Counted from the first letter of the stretch, positions 13,438 through 22,131 are shown. The stretch: 24,317 nucleotides of DNA from an uncultured Collinsella sp. (GCA_958405195.1 CATYDM010000031.1:1-24317); one strand, 5' to 3'. Numbers and translations are program-made. Notes: generated by a model not told the origin, from the sequence alone.

Positions 13438-15462
13438 ATGCGTCAATTTAAGACCGAGAGCAAAAAACTGCTCGACCTCATGATCAACTCCATCTACACC
13501 AATAAGGAAATCTTCCTGCGCGAGCTTATCTCTAACGCGAGCGACGCCGTCGACAAGCTCAACTTTAAGAGCCTGCAGGATCCGAGCGTCAAGATCGACC
13601 AGGGCGACCTGGCCATTCGCGTCTCCTTTGATAAAGACGCCCGCACCATTACCATCTCGGATAACGGCATCGGTATGACCGTCGAGGAGCTCGAGCGCAA
13701 CCTGGGCACCATCGCCCATTCCGGCTCCGAGGAGTTTAAGACCGAGAACGCCGAGCAGCAGGGCTCCGATGTTGACATCATCGGTCAGTTTGGCGTGGGT
13801 TTCTACTCCGCCTTTATGGTCGCCAGCCACGTGAAGGTCGTCAGCCGCGCTTATGGCGAGGATACCGCCCACGTTTGGGAGTCCGACGGTCTTGAGGGCT
13901 ACACCATTGAGGACGGTGAGCGTGCCGAGCACGGTACCGATGTCATCCTGACGCTGCGCGAGAACGAGAAACTCGACGCCGATGGCGAGGCCGAGACCTA
14001 CGATCGCTTCCTGACCGAGTGGGGCCTCAAGAGCCTGATTCAGCAGTACAGCAACTATGTGCGCTACCCGATCCAGATGATGGTGTCCAAGAGCCGCCAG
14101 AAACCCAAGCCCGAGGACGCCGGCGACGATTACAAGCCCGAGTACGAGGACTACCAGGAGCTCGAGACCGTCAATTCCATGACACCGATCTGGAAGAAGC
14201 GCAGCTCCGATGTCGAGCAGAAGGACTACGACGAGTTCTACAAGTCTACGTTCCACGACTTTGACGATCCGGCACGCACTATCAGCTTCCATGCCGAGGG
14301 TACGCTCGAGTACGACGCCCTGCTGTTTGTGCCGGGCCGCGCCCCGTTCGATCTGTACAGCAAGGACTACGAGAAGGGCCTGGCGCTCTACAGCTCCAAC
14401 GTGCTGATTATGGAGAAGTGCGACGACCTGCTGCCCGACTACTACAACTTTGTCCGCGGCGTCGTGGATTCCGCTGACGTGTCGCTCAACATCTCGCGCG
14501 AGACGCTGCAGCAGAACCGTCAGCTCAAGGCCATCGCCAAGCGTGTGGAAAAGAAGATTACCGCCGATCTTGAGGATATGCGCGACAACGATCGCGAGGC
14601 CTACGAGAAGTTCTTTGAGAACTTTGGTCGCGGTCTTAAGTACGGCATCTACTCGAGCTATGGCATGAAGGCCGATGAGCTCGCCGACCTGTTGCTGTTC
14701 TGGTCTGCCAAGGAACAGAAGATGATTACCCTGGCCGAGTATGCCAAGGGCATGCCCGAGGATCAGAAGGCCATCTACTACGCCGCCGGCGATTCGCGCG
14801 AGCGCTTGGCCAAGATGCCCGTGGTAAAGGGCGTGCTCGACCGCGGCTATGACGTGCTGCTGCTGACGCAGGATGTGGATGAGTTCACGTTCCAAGCTAT
14901 GCGTGAGTACGTTGCCGCCGATATGCCCAAGATCTACGAGGACGATGCCGCCCGCGAGGCTGCCGAAAAGGCCGTGGCCGATGGTGCCGAGCCCGAGGTT
15001 GAGGATCGTCACCTGGAGCTCAAGAACGTCGCAACCGGTGATCTTGACCTGGCGACCGAGGACGAGAAAAAGGAGGCCGAGGACGCCACCAAGGAGAACG
15101 AGGACCTCTTTAACGCCATGAAGGAGGCACTCGGCGACAAGGTCGAGAAGGTTGCCGTCTCTGCGCGCCTGACCGATGCTCCCGCGTGCATCACCACCGA
15201 GGGCCCGCTTTCGCTCGAGATGGAGAAGGTGCTCCAGAAGGGTCCCGAGGGCGCGCCCGACGGTATGCCCAAGAGCCAGCGCGTGCTCGAGCTCAACGCC
15301 AAGCACCCGGTCTTTTCCAAGCTCGTCGCCGCTCAGAAGGCGGGCGACGCCGACAAGATCAAGCAGTACTCCGGTTTGCTCTATGACCAGGCCCTGCTGG
15401 TCGAGGGCATTCTGCCCGAGGACCCCGTTGCCTTCGCAGCAGCTGTTTGCAACTTGATGTAG
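13438..15462 (+). CDS. htpG: Molecular chaperone HtpG (Hsp90)
   Basis: 674 residues, cytosolic ATP-dependent chaperone. The GHKL ATPase domain shows E29, N33 and D36 in ELISNASDAVDK, the lid motif DNGIGM (75-80), GQFGVGFYSAFMV and GTDVIL. The middle domain has the conserved SLNISRETLQQNRQL. The C-terminal domain is longer than in E. coli HtpG (624 residues): a charged insertion around residues 520-560 (Glu/Lys/Asp-rich) accounts for most of the extra length. AAAGGA lies before the ATG. It is a single-gene unit. Confidence 0.97.
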   Translation: MRQFKTESKKLLDLMINSIYTNKEIFLRELISNASDAVDKLNFKSLQDPSVKIDQGDLAIRVSFDKDARTITISDNGIGMTVEELERNLGTIAHSGSEEFKTENAEQQGSDVDIIGQFGVGFYSAFMVASHVKVVSRAYGEDTAHVWESDGLEGYTIEDGERAEHGTDVILTLRENEKLDADGEAETYDRFLTEWGLKSLIQQYSNYVRYPIQMMVSKSRQKPKPEDAGDDYKPEYEDYQELETVNSMTPIWKKRSSDVEQKDYDEFYKSTFHDFDDPARTISFHAEGTLEYDALLFVPGRAPFDLYSKDYEKGLALYSSNVLIMEKCDDLLPDYYNFVRGVVDSADVSLNISRETLQQNRQLKAIAKRVEKKITADLEDMRDNDREAYEKFFENFGRGLKYGIYSSYGMKADELADLLLFWSAKEQKMITLAEYAKGMPEDQKAIYYAAGDSRERLAKMPVVKGVLDRGYDVLLLTQDVDEFTFQAMREYVAADMPKIYEDDAAREAAEKAVADGAEPEVEDRHLELKNVATGDLDLATEDEKKEAEDATKENEDLFNAMKEALGDKVEKVAVSARLTDAPACITTEGPLSLEMEKVLQKGPEGAPDGMPKSQRVLELNAKHPVFSKLVAAQKAGDADKIKQYSGLLYDQALLVEGILPEDPVAFAAAVCNLM

Positions 15463-15470
15463 TTAGGTAT

Positions 15471-15496
15471 TTACGCGGTTTTACCAAACCGCGTAA
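15471..15496 (+). repeat. 11-bp hairpin after htpG
   Basis: TTACGCGGTTT pairs perfectly with AAACCGCGTAA around TACC, starting 8 bases after the htpG stop. There is no T-run after it, so it is either a weak terminator or an mRNA 3'-end stabiliser. Confidence 0.6.
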
Positions 15497-15500
15497 CGGC

Positions 15501-15555
15501 TCGACGCTGCCCTCAGTTCCGCCGTTCTAACGAACGGCGGACCAGTCGACGCTGC
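15501..15555 (+). repeat. 9-bp hairpin flanked by TCGACGCTGC direct repeats
   Basis: CCGCCGTTC (15519-15527) pairs with GAACGGCGG (15532-15540) around TAAC. TCGACGCTGC occurs on both sides (15501-15510 and 15546-15555), and a one-mismatch third copy lies at 15676-15685. Confidence 0.6.
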
Positions 15556-15655
15556 GCGGGCGCCAGAGCGACAACTTGTCATTCAAAGAGGACGGCATGA
15601 CCAGAAGGTCTATGCCGTCCTCTTTTCATGCCAATTTGTTCGCTCTGGCGCCCGC
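15556..15655 (+). repeat. 100-base nested inverted repeat (cruciform or structured RNA)
   Basis: The outer arms (15556-15571 and 15640-15655) pair over 16 bp, GCGGGCGCCAGAGCGA with its complement. Inside, AAAGAGGACGGCAT (15585-15598) pairs with ATGCCGTCCTCTTT (15612-15625), and GACC/GGTC extends it to an AGAA loop. The inner arm ends in TCTTTTC, so the inner hairpin may terminate htpG transcription. The outer arms are not needed for that and are unexplained. No protein frame of note crosses it. Confidence 0.75.
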
Positions 15656-15697
15656 TCGCTGGCATTGCCAAAACATCGACGTTGCCGTGGTCCTAAG

Positions 15698-15753
15698 TAG
15701 TCATTGGGGACGTTTTTGTTTGACTAGTCGTTTAAGAACGTCCCCGATGACTA
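15698..15753 (+). repeat. GGGGACG-type intergenic inverted repeat
   Basis: TAGTCATTGGGGACGTT (15698-15714) pairs with AACGTCCCCGATGACTA (15737-15753), 17 bp with one T-G pair. The loop carries the palindrome GACTAGTC. The GGGGACG core is shared with 13195-13271 and 24191-24240. Confidence 0.75.
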
Positions 15754-15784
15754 TTTGAATTGCTAATTTGTGCGGGTTGTGGTT

Positions 15785-15825
15785 TTGTGACCTGCTGAAA
15801 TTTAGGATACTGTACATCTGTACGT
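15785..15825 (+). promoter_or_regulatory. Putative YhgE-operon promoter with overlapping operator
   Basis: TTGTGA (15785-15790) and TACTGT (15808-15813) are 17 bases apart. The -10 box overlaps an inverted repeat GTACA-TC-TGTAC (15812-15823), extended by AC/GT. Such a layout fits repression by a dimeric regulator. The stretch 15754-15902 holds nothing else obvious except a possible second -10, TACAAT, at 15899-15904. Confidence 0.4.
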
Positions 15826-15902
15826 TAACTCATCTTCGTAGTATATTGCTACCCGCAAAACTCAACACCATTGTGCTTTGAGACGTTAAAGCGCCTACTA
15901 CA

Positions 15903-18719
15903 ATGGTTGTCGATAGTACGATTCGATTTAACGACAGGATGGATGGTCCAAGCGTGAGTCTCGGCAGCAAACTATCCAATGCAAAGGTGTCCTTTGCGAT
16001 ATTTAAGCGCGACATTAAGCGACTGCTTGTGAACCCCGTCGCCCTGGTGGTTACCCTAGGCGTGTGCGTTATTCCCTCGCTGTATGCCTGGTATAACATC
16101 GTGGCAAACTGGGATCCGTATGGAAACACCCAAGGCATCAAGATTGCTATCGCCAACAACGATCGAGGCACCCAAAACGACTTGGTGGGTGAGCTCAACG
16201 CTGGCGACAAAGTGGTCGACCAGCTCAAGGAGAATCATCAGTTGGGCTGGACGTTCGTCGACTCGACGGCCGATGCCAAGGAGGGCGTCGAGAGCGGCGA
16301 GTACTATGCCGCTATCGTGATTCCCAAGAACTTCTCGGATAACCTGGTTTCGATGCTCGACGGCAACTACCATCAGCCCAAGCTCACGTACTACGTCAAT
16401 GAGAAGAAGAGCGCCATTGCGCCCAAGGTTACCGATACCGGTGCAAACACCATCGAGGAGCAGATCAACTCGGAATTTGTCTCTACGGTAGGCAAGACTG
16501 TTGCCGGTATCGCCAAGGATGCCGGTGTCGATTTAAAGGACAAGGCAACCCAGACTCAGGACTCGCTGGCAAGTTCGGTGTCCGAGGCGTCCGACACCTT
16601 GGGCGAGGTGCGCGATTCGATTGGCGATATGAATGCCGCCATCGATAAGACGAGTGGCGCTATCGCCTCGGCTGATGCGGCACTTGCCGGCTTGCAAGGC
16701 CAGGCACCGTCGCTGACGCAGGCGATCTCCCGGGGCAACGACCTGCTGAGCGAAGCTCGCACCACGGCGGGCAACTCCATCACCTCGCTCTCCAAGGCGC
16801 TCTCGGAAGGCAGCCTTGCGCTCACCAAGACGTCGGCCTCTGCGAACGCTGCCATCGGCAAGCTGACGGGCGCGGTCACATCTACGACCACCCGTATCGA
16901 CAACTCGCTCGAGTCTCTTCAAGCGACGATCGACCACAATAAGGCCGTTATCGGGCACTTGGAGATTCTCGCCAATGACACGTCGACAGGTTCCGAGGAA
17001 ATTGACGCGCGCATTGTATCGACCATCGATTTGCTTCGAGAGCAGAATGAAAAGCTTCAGAGCATCAAGGACGGTCTGTCCGCGCAGTCGAGCGCCATGG
17101 CGAATGACGCAGCGGCTGTTTCGGGTGCCAGTGACGCTATCAATAACGCAATTCATACCGGTGCGACCAACCTTGGCCAAGCCCAGACGGACTTGGGCCA
17201 AAACGCGCTGCCGAAGGCCTCGAGCGCGCTCGACTCTTTTGCTGCCGTTTCGGGCGACCTGACCGGTATCGTCTCGGGTATGACACCTACACTTGCAAAT
17301 GCGCGCGGCACGTTGGCGCAGCTTAGCGCTACGCTCGGCCAGGCCAAGACCACGCTGTCCCAGACCGATTCCTCGCTTGCCAAGGTCCAGGACAAGCTTG
17401 CAACCGCCGCCAATGACATCGCGGCGCTGCAGACCTCCGAGTCCATGGGCGAGCTGGCCGATCTGATGGGCGTCGATGTCAATGACGTGGCAGATTTCAT
17501 GGCGTCTCCGGTTGAGTTGACGTCCAAGTCAATCTATCCGGTCAAGAGCTTTGGCTCGGGCATCGCTCCCTTCTACACCAATCTGGCGCTTTGGGTGGGC
17601 GGCTATGTGCTCATCGCCATTTACAAGCTCGAGGTCGACCGTGAAGGTGTTGGCAGCTTTACGGCGCGCCAAGGCTACTTTGGCCGCTGGTTGCTCATGG
17701 TGATCCTGGGCGCGTTGCAGGCCATCATCGTTACGGTAGGCGATCTGGTGATTGGCGTGCAGTGCGTCAGCCCGCTGCTGTTCGTGCTGGGCGGCATCGC
17801 CATTTCGTTCACCTACGTCAATATCATCTATGCGCTGTCCACCACGTTTAAGCATATCGGCAAGGCTATCGGCGTCATTCTCGTCATCGTGCAGATCCCG
17901 GGTTCGTCGGGCATGTACCCCATCGAGATGATGCCCGGCTTCTTCCAGTGGCTGCACCCGCTGCTGCCCTTTACCTACGGCATCAATCTGCTGCGCGAGA
18001 CGGTCGGCGGCATGTATTCGTTCAACTACCTGTTTAACCTGTGCATTCTGGGCGTGTTCTTGATCGTGGCGCTCTTTATCGGCCTGCAGCTGCGTCCGCT
18101 GCTGCTCAACCTTAACCTGCTCTTTGATAAACAGCTCTCCACGACCGGTATGATGATTTGCGAGTCCAACGACCTGCCGCGCCAGCGCTACTCGCTGCGC
18201 ACGGCCATGCGTGTCATGCTCGATTCCGATTCGTACCGTCGCGAACTGCTCGATCATGCGGTCGCCTTTGAACATCGCTACCCGTACTACATCAAGGGCG
18301 GTTTTGCCGCCGTGGTGGGCGTTCAGGTCCTGCTCTTTGTCCTGTCGACGGTTCTCGATATCGACAATAACGGCAAGATCATCCTGCTTGTTATTTGGAT
18401 CATCTCGGTTATTGCCATCTGCGGCTGGCTTATCAATATCGAATATATCCGCGCGAGCCTCAATACCCAGATGCGCATCTCGGCGCTTTCGGATGAGGAC
18501 CTGCGTCGCGAGATGCGCGAACACACGGCCGCCATTCCTGCCGCCCGCCACATGTTTGGCCTCAACGCCAGCGAGCGTGGTGCCAAGGGTGGCGATCAGT
18601 CCACGGGCCGCTTGCCGCATATCGGCTCGCACCATAAATCTCAGGGCAGCGACAGCACAGCCACAAATGATGGAGATACCACCGCGCTTGGCAAGCACTC
18701 CAAAGGAGGTGAGGCATAA
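15903..18719 (+). CDS. YhgE/Pip-domain membrane protein (first of two)
   Basis: Up to 938 residues. An N-terminal membrane helix (~42-65) is followed by the family signature LYAWYNIVANWDPYGNT. A long external region of ~450 residues, rich in Ser/Ala/Thr, is helical and coiled-coil-like. An ABC-2-type block of five to six membrane helices (~550-740) follows, including SSGMYPIEMMPGFFQWLHP. The last ~200 residues add two more helices and a Lys/Gly/Ser-rich cytosolic tail, making it longer than its neighbour. Relatives include phage-infection protein Pip and EsaA of type VII secretion (family knowledge). The start is uncertain: ATG 15939 or GTG 15954 are alternatives, and 15903 overlaps a possible -10 box. 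Confidence 0.88.
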   Translation: MVVDSTIRFNDRMDGPSVSLGSKLSNAKVSFAIFKRDIKRLLVNPVALVVTLGVCVIPSLYAWYNIVANWDPYGNTQGIKIAIANNDRGTQNDLVGELNAGDKVVDQLKENHQLGWTFVDSTADAKEGVESGEYYAAIVIPKNFSDNLVSMLDGNYHQPKLTYYVNEKKSAIAPKVTDTGANTIEEQINSEFVSTVGKTVAGIAKDAGVDLKDKATQTQDSLASSVSEASDTLGEVRDSIGDMNAAIDKTSGAIASADAALAGLQGQAPSLTQAISRGNDLLSEARTTAGNSITSLSKALSEGSLALTKTSASANAAIGKLTGAVTSTTTRIDNSLESLQATIDHNKAVIGHLEILANDTSTGSEEIDARIVSTIDLLREQNEKLQSIKDGLSAQSSAMANDAAAVSGASDAINNAIHTGATNLGQAQTDLGQNALPKASSALDSFAAVSGDLTGIVSGMTPTLANARGTLAQLSATLGQAKTTLSQTDSSLAKVQDKLATAANDIAALQTSESMGELADLMGVDVNDVADFMASPVELTSKSIYPVKSFGSGIAPFYTNLALWVGGYVLIAIYKLEVDREGVGSFTARQGYFGRWLLMVILGALQAIIVTVGDLVIGVQCVSPLLFVLGGIAISFTYVNIIYALSTTFKHIGKAIGVILVIVQIPGSSGMYPIEMMPGFFQWLHPLLPFTYGINLLRETVGGMYSFNYLFNLCILGVFLIVALFIGLQLRPLLLNLNLLFDKQLSTTGMMICESNDLPRQRYSLRTAMRVMLDSDSYRRELLDHAVAFEHRYPYYIKGGFAAVVGVQVLLFVLSTVLDIDNNGKIILLVIWIISVIAICGWLINIEYIRASLNTQMRISALSDEDLRREMREHTAAIPAARHMFGLNASERGAKGGDQSTGRLPHIGSHHKSQGSDSTATNDGDTTALGKHSKGGEA

Positions 18720-20909
18720 ATGAAGAACATCCTGCATCTGTTTAAGCGCGATGTCCAAAACGTGTCTCGCTCCGTGATCGGCTTGGTTGTCGTGATGGGC
18801 CTCATTATCGTACCGTGTCTGTACGCGTGGTTTAACATCGCCGGCAGCTGGGATCCGTACGGCAACACCGGCAATCTTAAGATCGCCGTGGTCAACACCG
18901 ATGAGGGTTACGAGAGCGATTTGATCCCCGTCGAGGTTAACGTGGGCGAAAACGTGACCGCCACCCTACGCGGCAACGAGAGCTTCGATTGGGTTGTGCT
19001 CAACAATCGCGAAAAGGCTATCGAGGGCGTTAAGTCGGGCGCGTACTATGCTGCCGTCGTTATCCCCAAAACGTTTAGCGCTGACATGATGACGCTTTTC
19101 TCGACCGACGTGAAGCATGCCGATATCGAGTTCTACGAGAATCAGAAGGCCAACGCCATTGCGCAGATCGTGACCGAGAAGGGTTCGAGCGCCGTCCAGA
19201 GCCAGGTTAACAAAACTTTTACCGAGACCATTACGACGATCGGTCTTAAGACGGTGTCCAGCCTGCTCGATTACATGAGCACCGACCAGGTGGGTAACTT
19301 TATCGCCAACCTGTCCTCGACGCTCGGCGATTCGATTGAGGACCTGCGAGACGTTCGGGCAAATGCTTCGTCGCTGGCGGGCATTTTGAGCTCCACGTCC
19401 GATTCGCTGACGTCGGCGAGCGGCATGCTCAAGCAGACGGGCACGGTCGATGAGTCAACGAAGCAGCTGATGGAGCATGTCAAGAGCGGTATTAGCGATT
19501 CCAAGGAAGCGCTGAAGGACGCCAACGACGCCATCAATGCCGCGATTGACGGAAGCGCGGGCTCGTTTGACAACGTGTCCGCCGAGCTTGCGAAGGCATT
19601 TGATGCCGCGAATCAACATGTCGACCTTACAGTGTCCCAGCTCAACGATGCCGCGGCGGCGCTCAACACGCGTGCCGACGATATCGACGCCACGGCCGAC
19701 CAGCTCCGCAGCTTTGCCGATCAGGTGACTGACGAAAAACTCCAGGACAGCCTCAAGTCTGTGGCAACATCGCTGAGCAGGATTGCTGTGGAGTATCGCA
19801 ACAACGCCAAGGACTTGACGGCCACCGCGAAGTCTCTCTCTGACAGCATGGCAGAGGTTAATAAGTCGCGTGCCGAGGTCGATCAGGCAATCGCGGATGC
19901 CAAGGCTGGTATCTCGGGCGCCAAGACTGACTACGACTCTACGTTTTCGGCCAAGGCAAAGGAGCTCAAGAAGACCATCTCGGGCGTTTTGGATTCGCTG
20001 AACGGTATTTCGAACGATCTGGATAGTGCTGTTGCTGGCCTGACCGACGCATCCGGTTCGCTGGCAAAGGGCCTCTCCAAGGCTGCAAAGCTGGTCAACA
20101 AGGCTTCTGATCAGCTGGGCGAGGCGTCGGACAAGATCAGTGCGTTTAAGGACGAGCTCGACGGCGCCTTGATGTCGGATGACCTCGCTACGATCAAGAC
20201 GATGATCGGCAATGATCCCGAGGGTCTGGCCGTGTCGCTTTCCGGCCCCGTCGCGCTCGATCGCAAGCCGGTCTATCCGATCCGCAACTACGGTTCGGCC
20301 ATGGCACCGTTCTACACGATTCTGTCGCTCTGGGTGGGCTCGATTGTGCTGGCGGCCATGATGAAGGTCTCGGTTGACGATGAGCTTATCAACGAGCTCA
20401 TCCCCGTGCGCCTGCACGAGATCTACCTGGGCCGCTACCTGTTCTTTGGCGGTCTGGCCCTGCTGCAGGCAACGCTCGTGTGCGCGGGCGACATCCTGTT
20501 CTTTGGCATCCAGTGCGACGACCCGCTGCAGTTTGTGCTGGCGGGCTGGGTCGCGAGTCTCGTGTTCTCCAATATCGTCTACACGCTTACGGTTTCGTTT
20601 GGCGATATCGGCAAGGCGCTCGCCGTCGTGCTGCTGGTCATGCAGGTCGGCGGTTCGGGCGGCACGTTCCCCATCGAGATGACCGGCCCCGTGTTCCAGG
20701 CGATCTATCCGTTCCTGCCGTTCACCCACGGCATCAACGCCATGCATGCCGCCATGGCCGGTGCGTACCACATGGAGTACTGGATTGAGCTAGGCATTCT
20801 GGCGAGCTATCTGATTCCGTCGCTGGCACTGGGCGTCGTCTTCCGCCGCCCGGTCATCAAAGCCAACGACTGGATCATCGAAAAACTGGAGTCAACCAAA
20901 TTGATTTAG
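18720..20909 (+). CDS. YhgE/Pip-domain membrane protein (second of two)
   Basis: 729 residues. The ATG follows the upstream stop codon with no gap, and AGGAGGTGA (18704-18712), a full anti-SD match, lies 7 bases before it inside the preceding gene. The N terminus FKRDVQNVSRSVIGLVVVMG and LYAWFNIAGSWDPYGNT align with the first protein (LYAWYNIVANWDPYGNT), showing the pair are paralogues. A helical external region spans ~170-500, then six membrane helices with GSGGTFPIEMTGPVFQAIYP. It lacks the C-terminal extension of the first protein. No ATPase gene is adjacent, so any energy source is unlinked or not needed. A heteromeric complex of the two is plausible (inference). Confidence 0.92.
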   Translation: MKNILHLFKRDVQNVSRSVIGLVVVMGLIIVPCLYAWFNIAGSWDPYGNTGNLKIAVVNTDEGYESDLIPVEVNVGENVTATLRGNESFDWVVLNNREKAIEGVKSGAYYAAVVIPKTFSADMMTLFSTDVKHADIEFYENQKANAIAQIVTEKGSSAVQSQVNKTFTETITTIGLKTVSSLLDYMSTDQVGNFIANLSSTLGDSIEDLRDVRANASSLAGILSSTSDSLTSASGMLKQTGTVDESTKQLMEHVKSGISDSKEALKDANDAINAAIDGSAGSFDNVSAELAKAFDAANQHVDLTVSQLNDAAAALNTRADDIDATADQLRSFADQVTDEKLQDSLKSVATSLSRIAVEYRNNAKDLTATAKSLSDSMAEVNKSRAEVDQAIADAKAGISGAKTDYDSTFSAKAKELKKTISGVLDSLNGISNDLDSAVAGLTDASGSLAKGLSKAAKLVNKASDQLGEASDKISAFKDELDGALMSDDLATIKTMIGNDPEGLAVSLSGPVALDRKPVYPIRNYGSAMAPFYTILSLWVGSIVLAAMMKVSVDDELINELIPVRLHEIYLGRYLFFGGLALLQATLVCAGDILFFGIQCDDPLQFVLAGWVASLVFSNIVYTLTVSFGDIGKALAVVLLVMQVGGSGGTFPIEMTGPVFQAIYPFLPFTHGINAMHAAMAGAYHMEYWIELGILASYLIPSLALGVVFRRPVIKANDWIIEKLESTKLI

Positions 20910-20972
20910 TTCAGCAACGTAAACGCCGTCGGAACATCGAGATCTTCCAACCCGATGCTTTAGCGTAGTGAA

Positions 20973-21002
20973 TTGCACGGACTGCTTGGTTGTTGCTACA
21001 GT
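20973..21002 (+). promoter_or_regulatory. Possible promoter upstream of the EamA transporter
   Basis: TTGCAC (20973-20978) and TACAGT (20997-21002) are 18 bases apart. The predicted transcript would begin at the strong hairpin at 21007, see the terminator entry. Confidence 0.35.
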
Positions 21003-21006
21003 AGCG

Positions 21007-21044
21007 GGGCGTGCCGGGGGTCCGGTGCGCCCTGCTTTTATTTG
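21007..21044 (+). terminator. Terminator of the YhgE operon, or leader attenuator of the EamA gene
   Basis: GGGCGTGCCGG (21007-21017) pairs with CCGGTGCGCCC (21022-21032), 11 bp with two G-T pairs and loop GGGT, followed by TGCTTTTATTT. It lies 97 bases beyond the YhgE stop. GCGTGCCG (21009-21016) can instead pair with CGGCACGC (21054-21061), which would break the terminator. Confidence 0.6.
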
Positions 21045-21110
21045 ACCATGAGGCGGCACGCAGCCATGCGCGTGCGGACACCACGCCCAGATTGAGCGCG
21101 AGGATGCCCT

Positions 21111-22094
21111 ATGGCCCAGCATGCCACTGACAATATCGAAATGATGCCCGATAGCCCTGTTGCTCGCGAGGACCTGGGCGCGGGCGGCACCTCCCGCGGC
21201 GCCGGCGCTCGCTCGCCGCTGTTCTGGAAAGTCCTGCTGCTTTCGGTGGCAGTCGTCTGGGGCTACTCCTTTACGACCATGAAGGACGCGCTCGACACCA
21301 TTCCGGTGTTCGAACTGCTCTACGTGCGCTTTCTGCCTGCGGCGTTGGTCATGTTTTTCATCTTCCACAAGCGCATCATCGCGCACCTCAACGCCCGCAA
21401 CCTTATCGTCGGACTTGGCATGGGCGCACTTATGTGGGCCGCCTACGCCCTGCAGACAGTCGGTCTGGCGCACACCACGGCGGGCAAGAATGCTTTTTTG
21501 ACGGGCACGTATTGCATCGTTGTGCCGTTCGCGAGCTATTTTCTGAGCGGCGAAAAACTCACCCGCTATAACCTGGGCGCGGCGCTGCTGTGCTTGGCGG
21601 GCATTGGCTTGGTGGCGCTCGATAGCGTTGAATTCAACATCGGTGATGTCATTACGCTGGCGGGTGCGGTCTTCTTTGCCATCCAGATGGCGGTGACCGC
21701 CAAGTATGGCCGCAAGATGGACATCAACGTCATCACGTTTTGGATGTTTGTGGGCAACGGCGTGCTGAGCCTGATCTCGTCGCTGCTATTCGAGACCCAA
21801 GCGCCGCTGTCCGTGTGGACGCCGAGCTTTATCAGCGCGATGGCGTTTCTCTCGGTTGGTTGCACATGCGCGGCTCTGCTCATCCAAAACGTCGGCTTGG
21901 CGCATGTCTCGGCCTCGACGGGCTCACTGCTCCTTTCGATGGAGTCGCCTTCGGGCGTGCTGTTCTCGGTGCTGCTGATGGGGGAGGCGCTCACCTCGCG
22001 CCTGCTCGCCGGCTTCGCGCTCATCTTTCTTTCGATTATCTTGAGCGAGACGCATTTCGATTTCTTGCGCCGAAAATCACACCCGCAATTGTAA
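21111..22094 (+). CDS. EamA/DMT-family transporter
   Basis: 327 residues. After a ~40-residue polar N terminus there are ten hydrophobic helices in two EamA repeats. The first repeat opens with LLLSVAVVWGYSFTTMKDAL and contains the family wording ALQTVGLAHTTAGKNAFLTG and YFLSGEKLTRYNLGA. The second contains IQNVGLAHVSASTGSLLLSM followed by ESPSGVLFSVLLMGEAL. AGGA lies 6 bases before the ATG. Members move small metabolites across the inner membrane; the substrate here cannot be told. It is a single-gene unit bounded by terminators. Confidence 0.93.
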   Translation: MAQHATDNIEMMPDSPVAREDLGAGGTSRGAGARSPLFWKVLLLSVAVVWGYSFTTMKDALDTIPVFELLYVRFLPAALVMFFIFHKRIIAHLNARNLIVGLGMGALMWAAYALQTVGLAHTTAGKNAFLTGTYCIVVPFASYFLSGEKLTRYNLGAALLCLAGIGLVALDSVEFNIGDVITLAGAVFFAIQMAVTAKYGRKMDINVITFWMFVGNGVLSLISSLLFETQAPLSVWTPSFISAMAFLSVGCTCAALLIQNVGLAHVSASTGSLLLSMESPSGVLFSVLLMGEALTSRLLAGFALIFLSIILSETHFDFLRRKSHPQL

Positions 22095-22106
22095 ACAACT
22101 TGTTGC

Positions 22107-22131
22107 GCCGCCCTCCCAGGGCGGCATTTTT
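22107..22131 (+). terminator. Terminator of the EamA transporter gene
   Basis: GCCGCCCT (22107-22114) pairs perfectly with AGGGCGGC (22118-22125) around CCC, followed by ATTTTTA. It begins 12 bases after the stop. Confidence 0.9.

Noticed and set aside
13354..15306. 650-codon open frame on the minus strand
   Set aside because: It mirrors htpG, is rich in Leu/Val/His/Gly, and matches no family; htpG itself is certain.
15501..15753. Possible CRISPR array in the repeat-rich gap
   Set aside because: The repeats are hairpins of different sequence and size, there are no regular spacers and no cas genes.
17529..18758. 409-codon open frame on the minus strand
   Set aside because: Antisense to the first YhgE/Pip gene with His/Gln/Arg-rich composition and no ribosome site.
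19455..20771. 438-codon open frame on the minus strand
   Set aside because: Antisense to the second YhgE/Pip gene; no recognisable domain.
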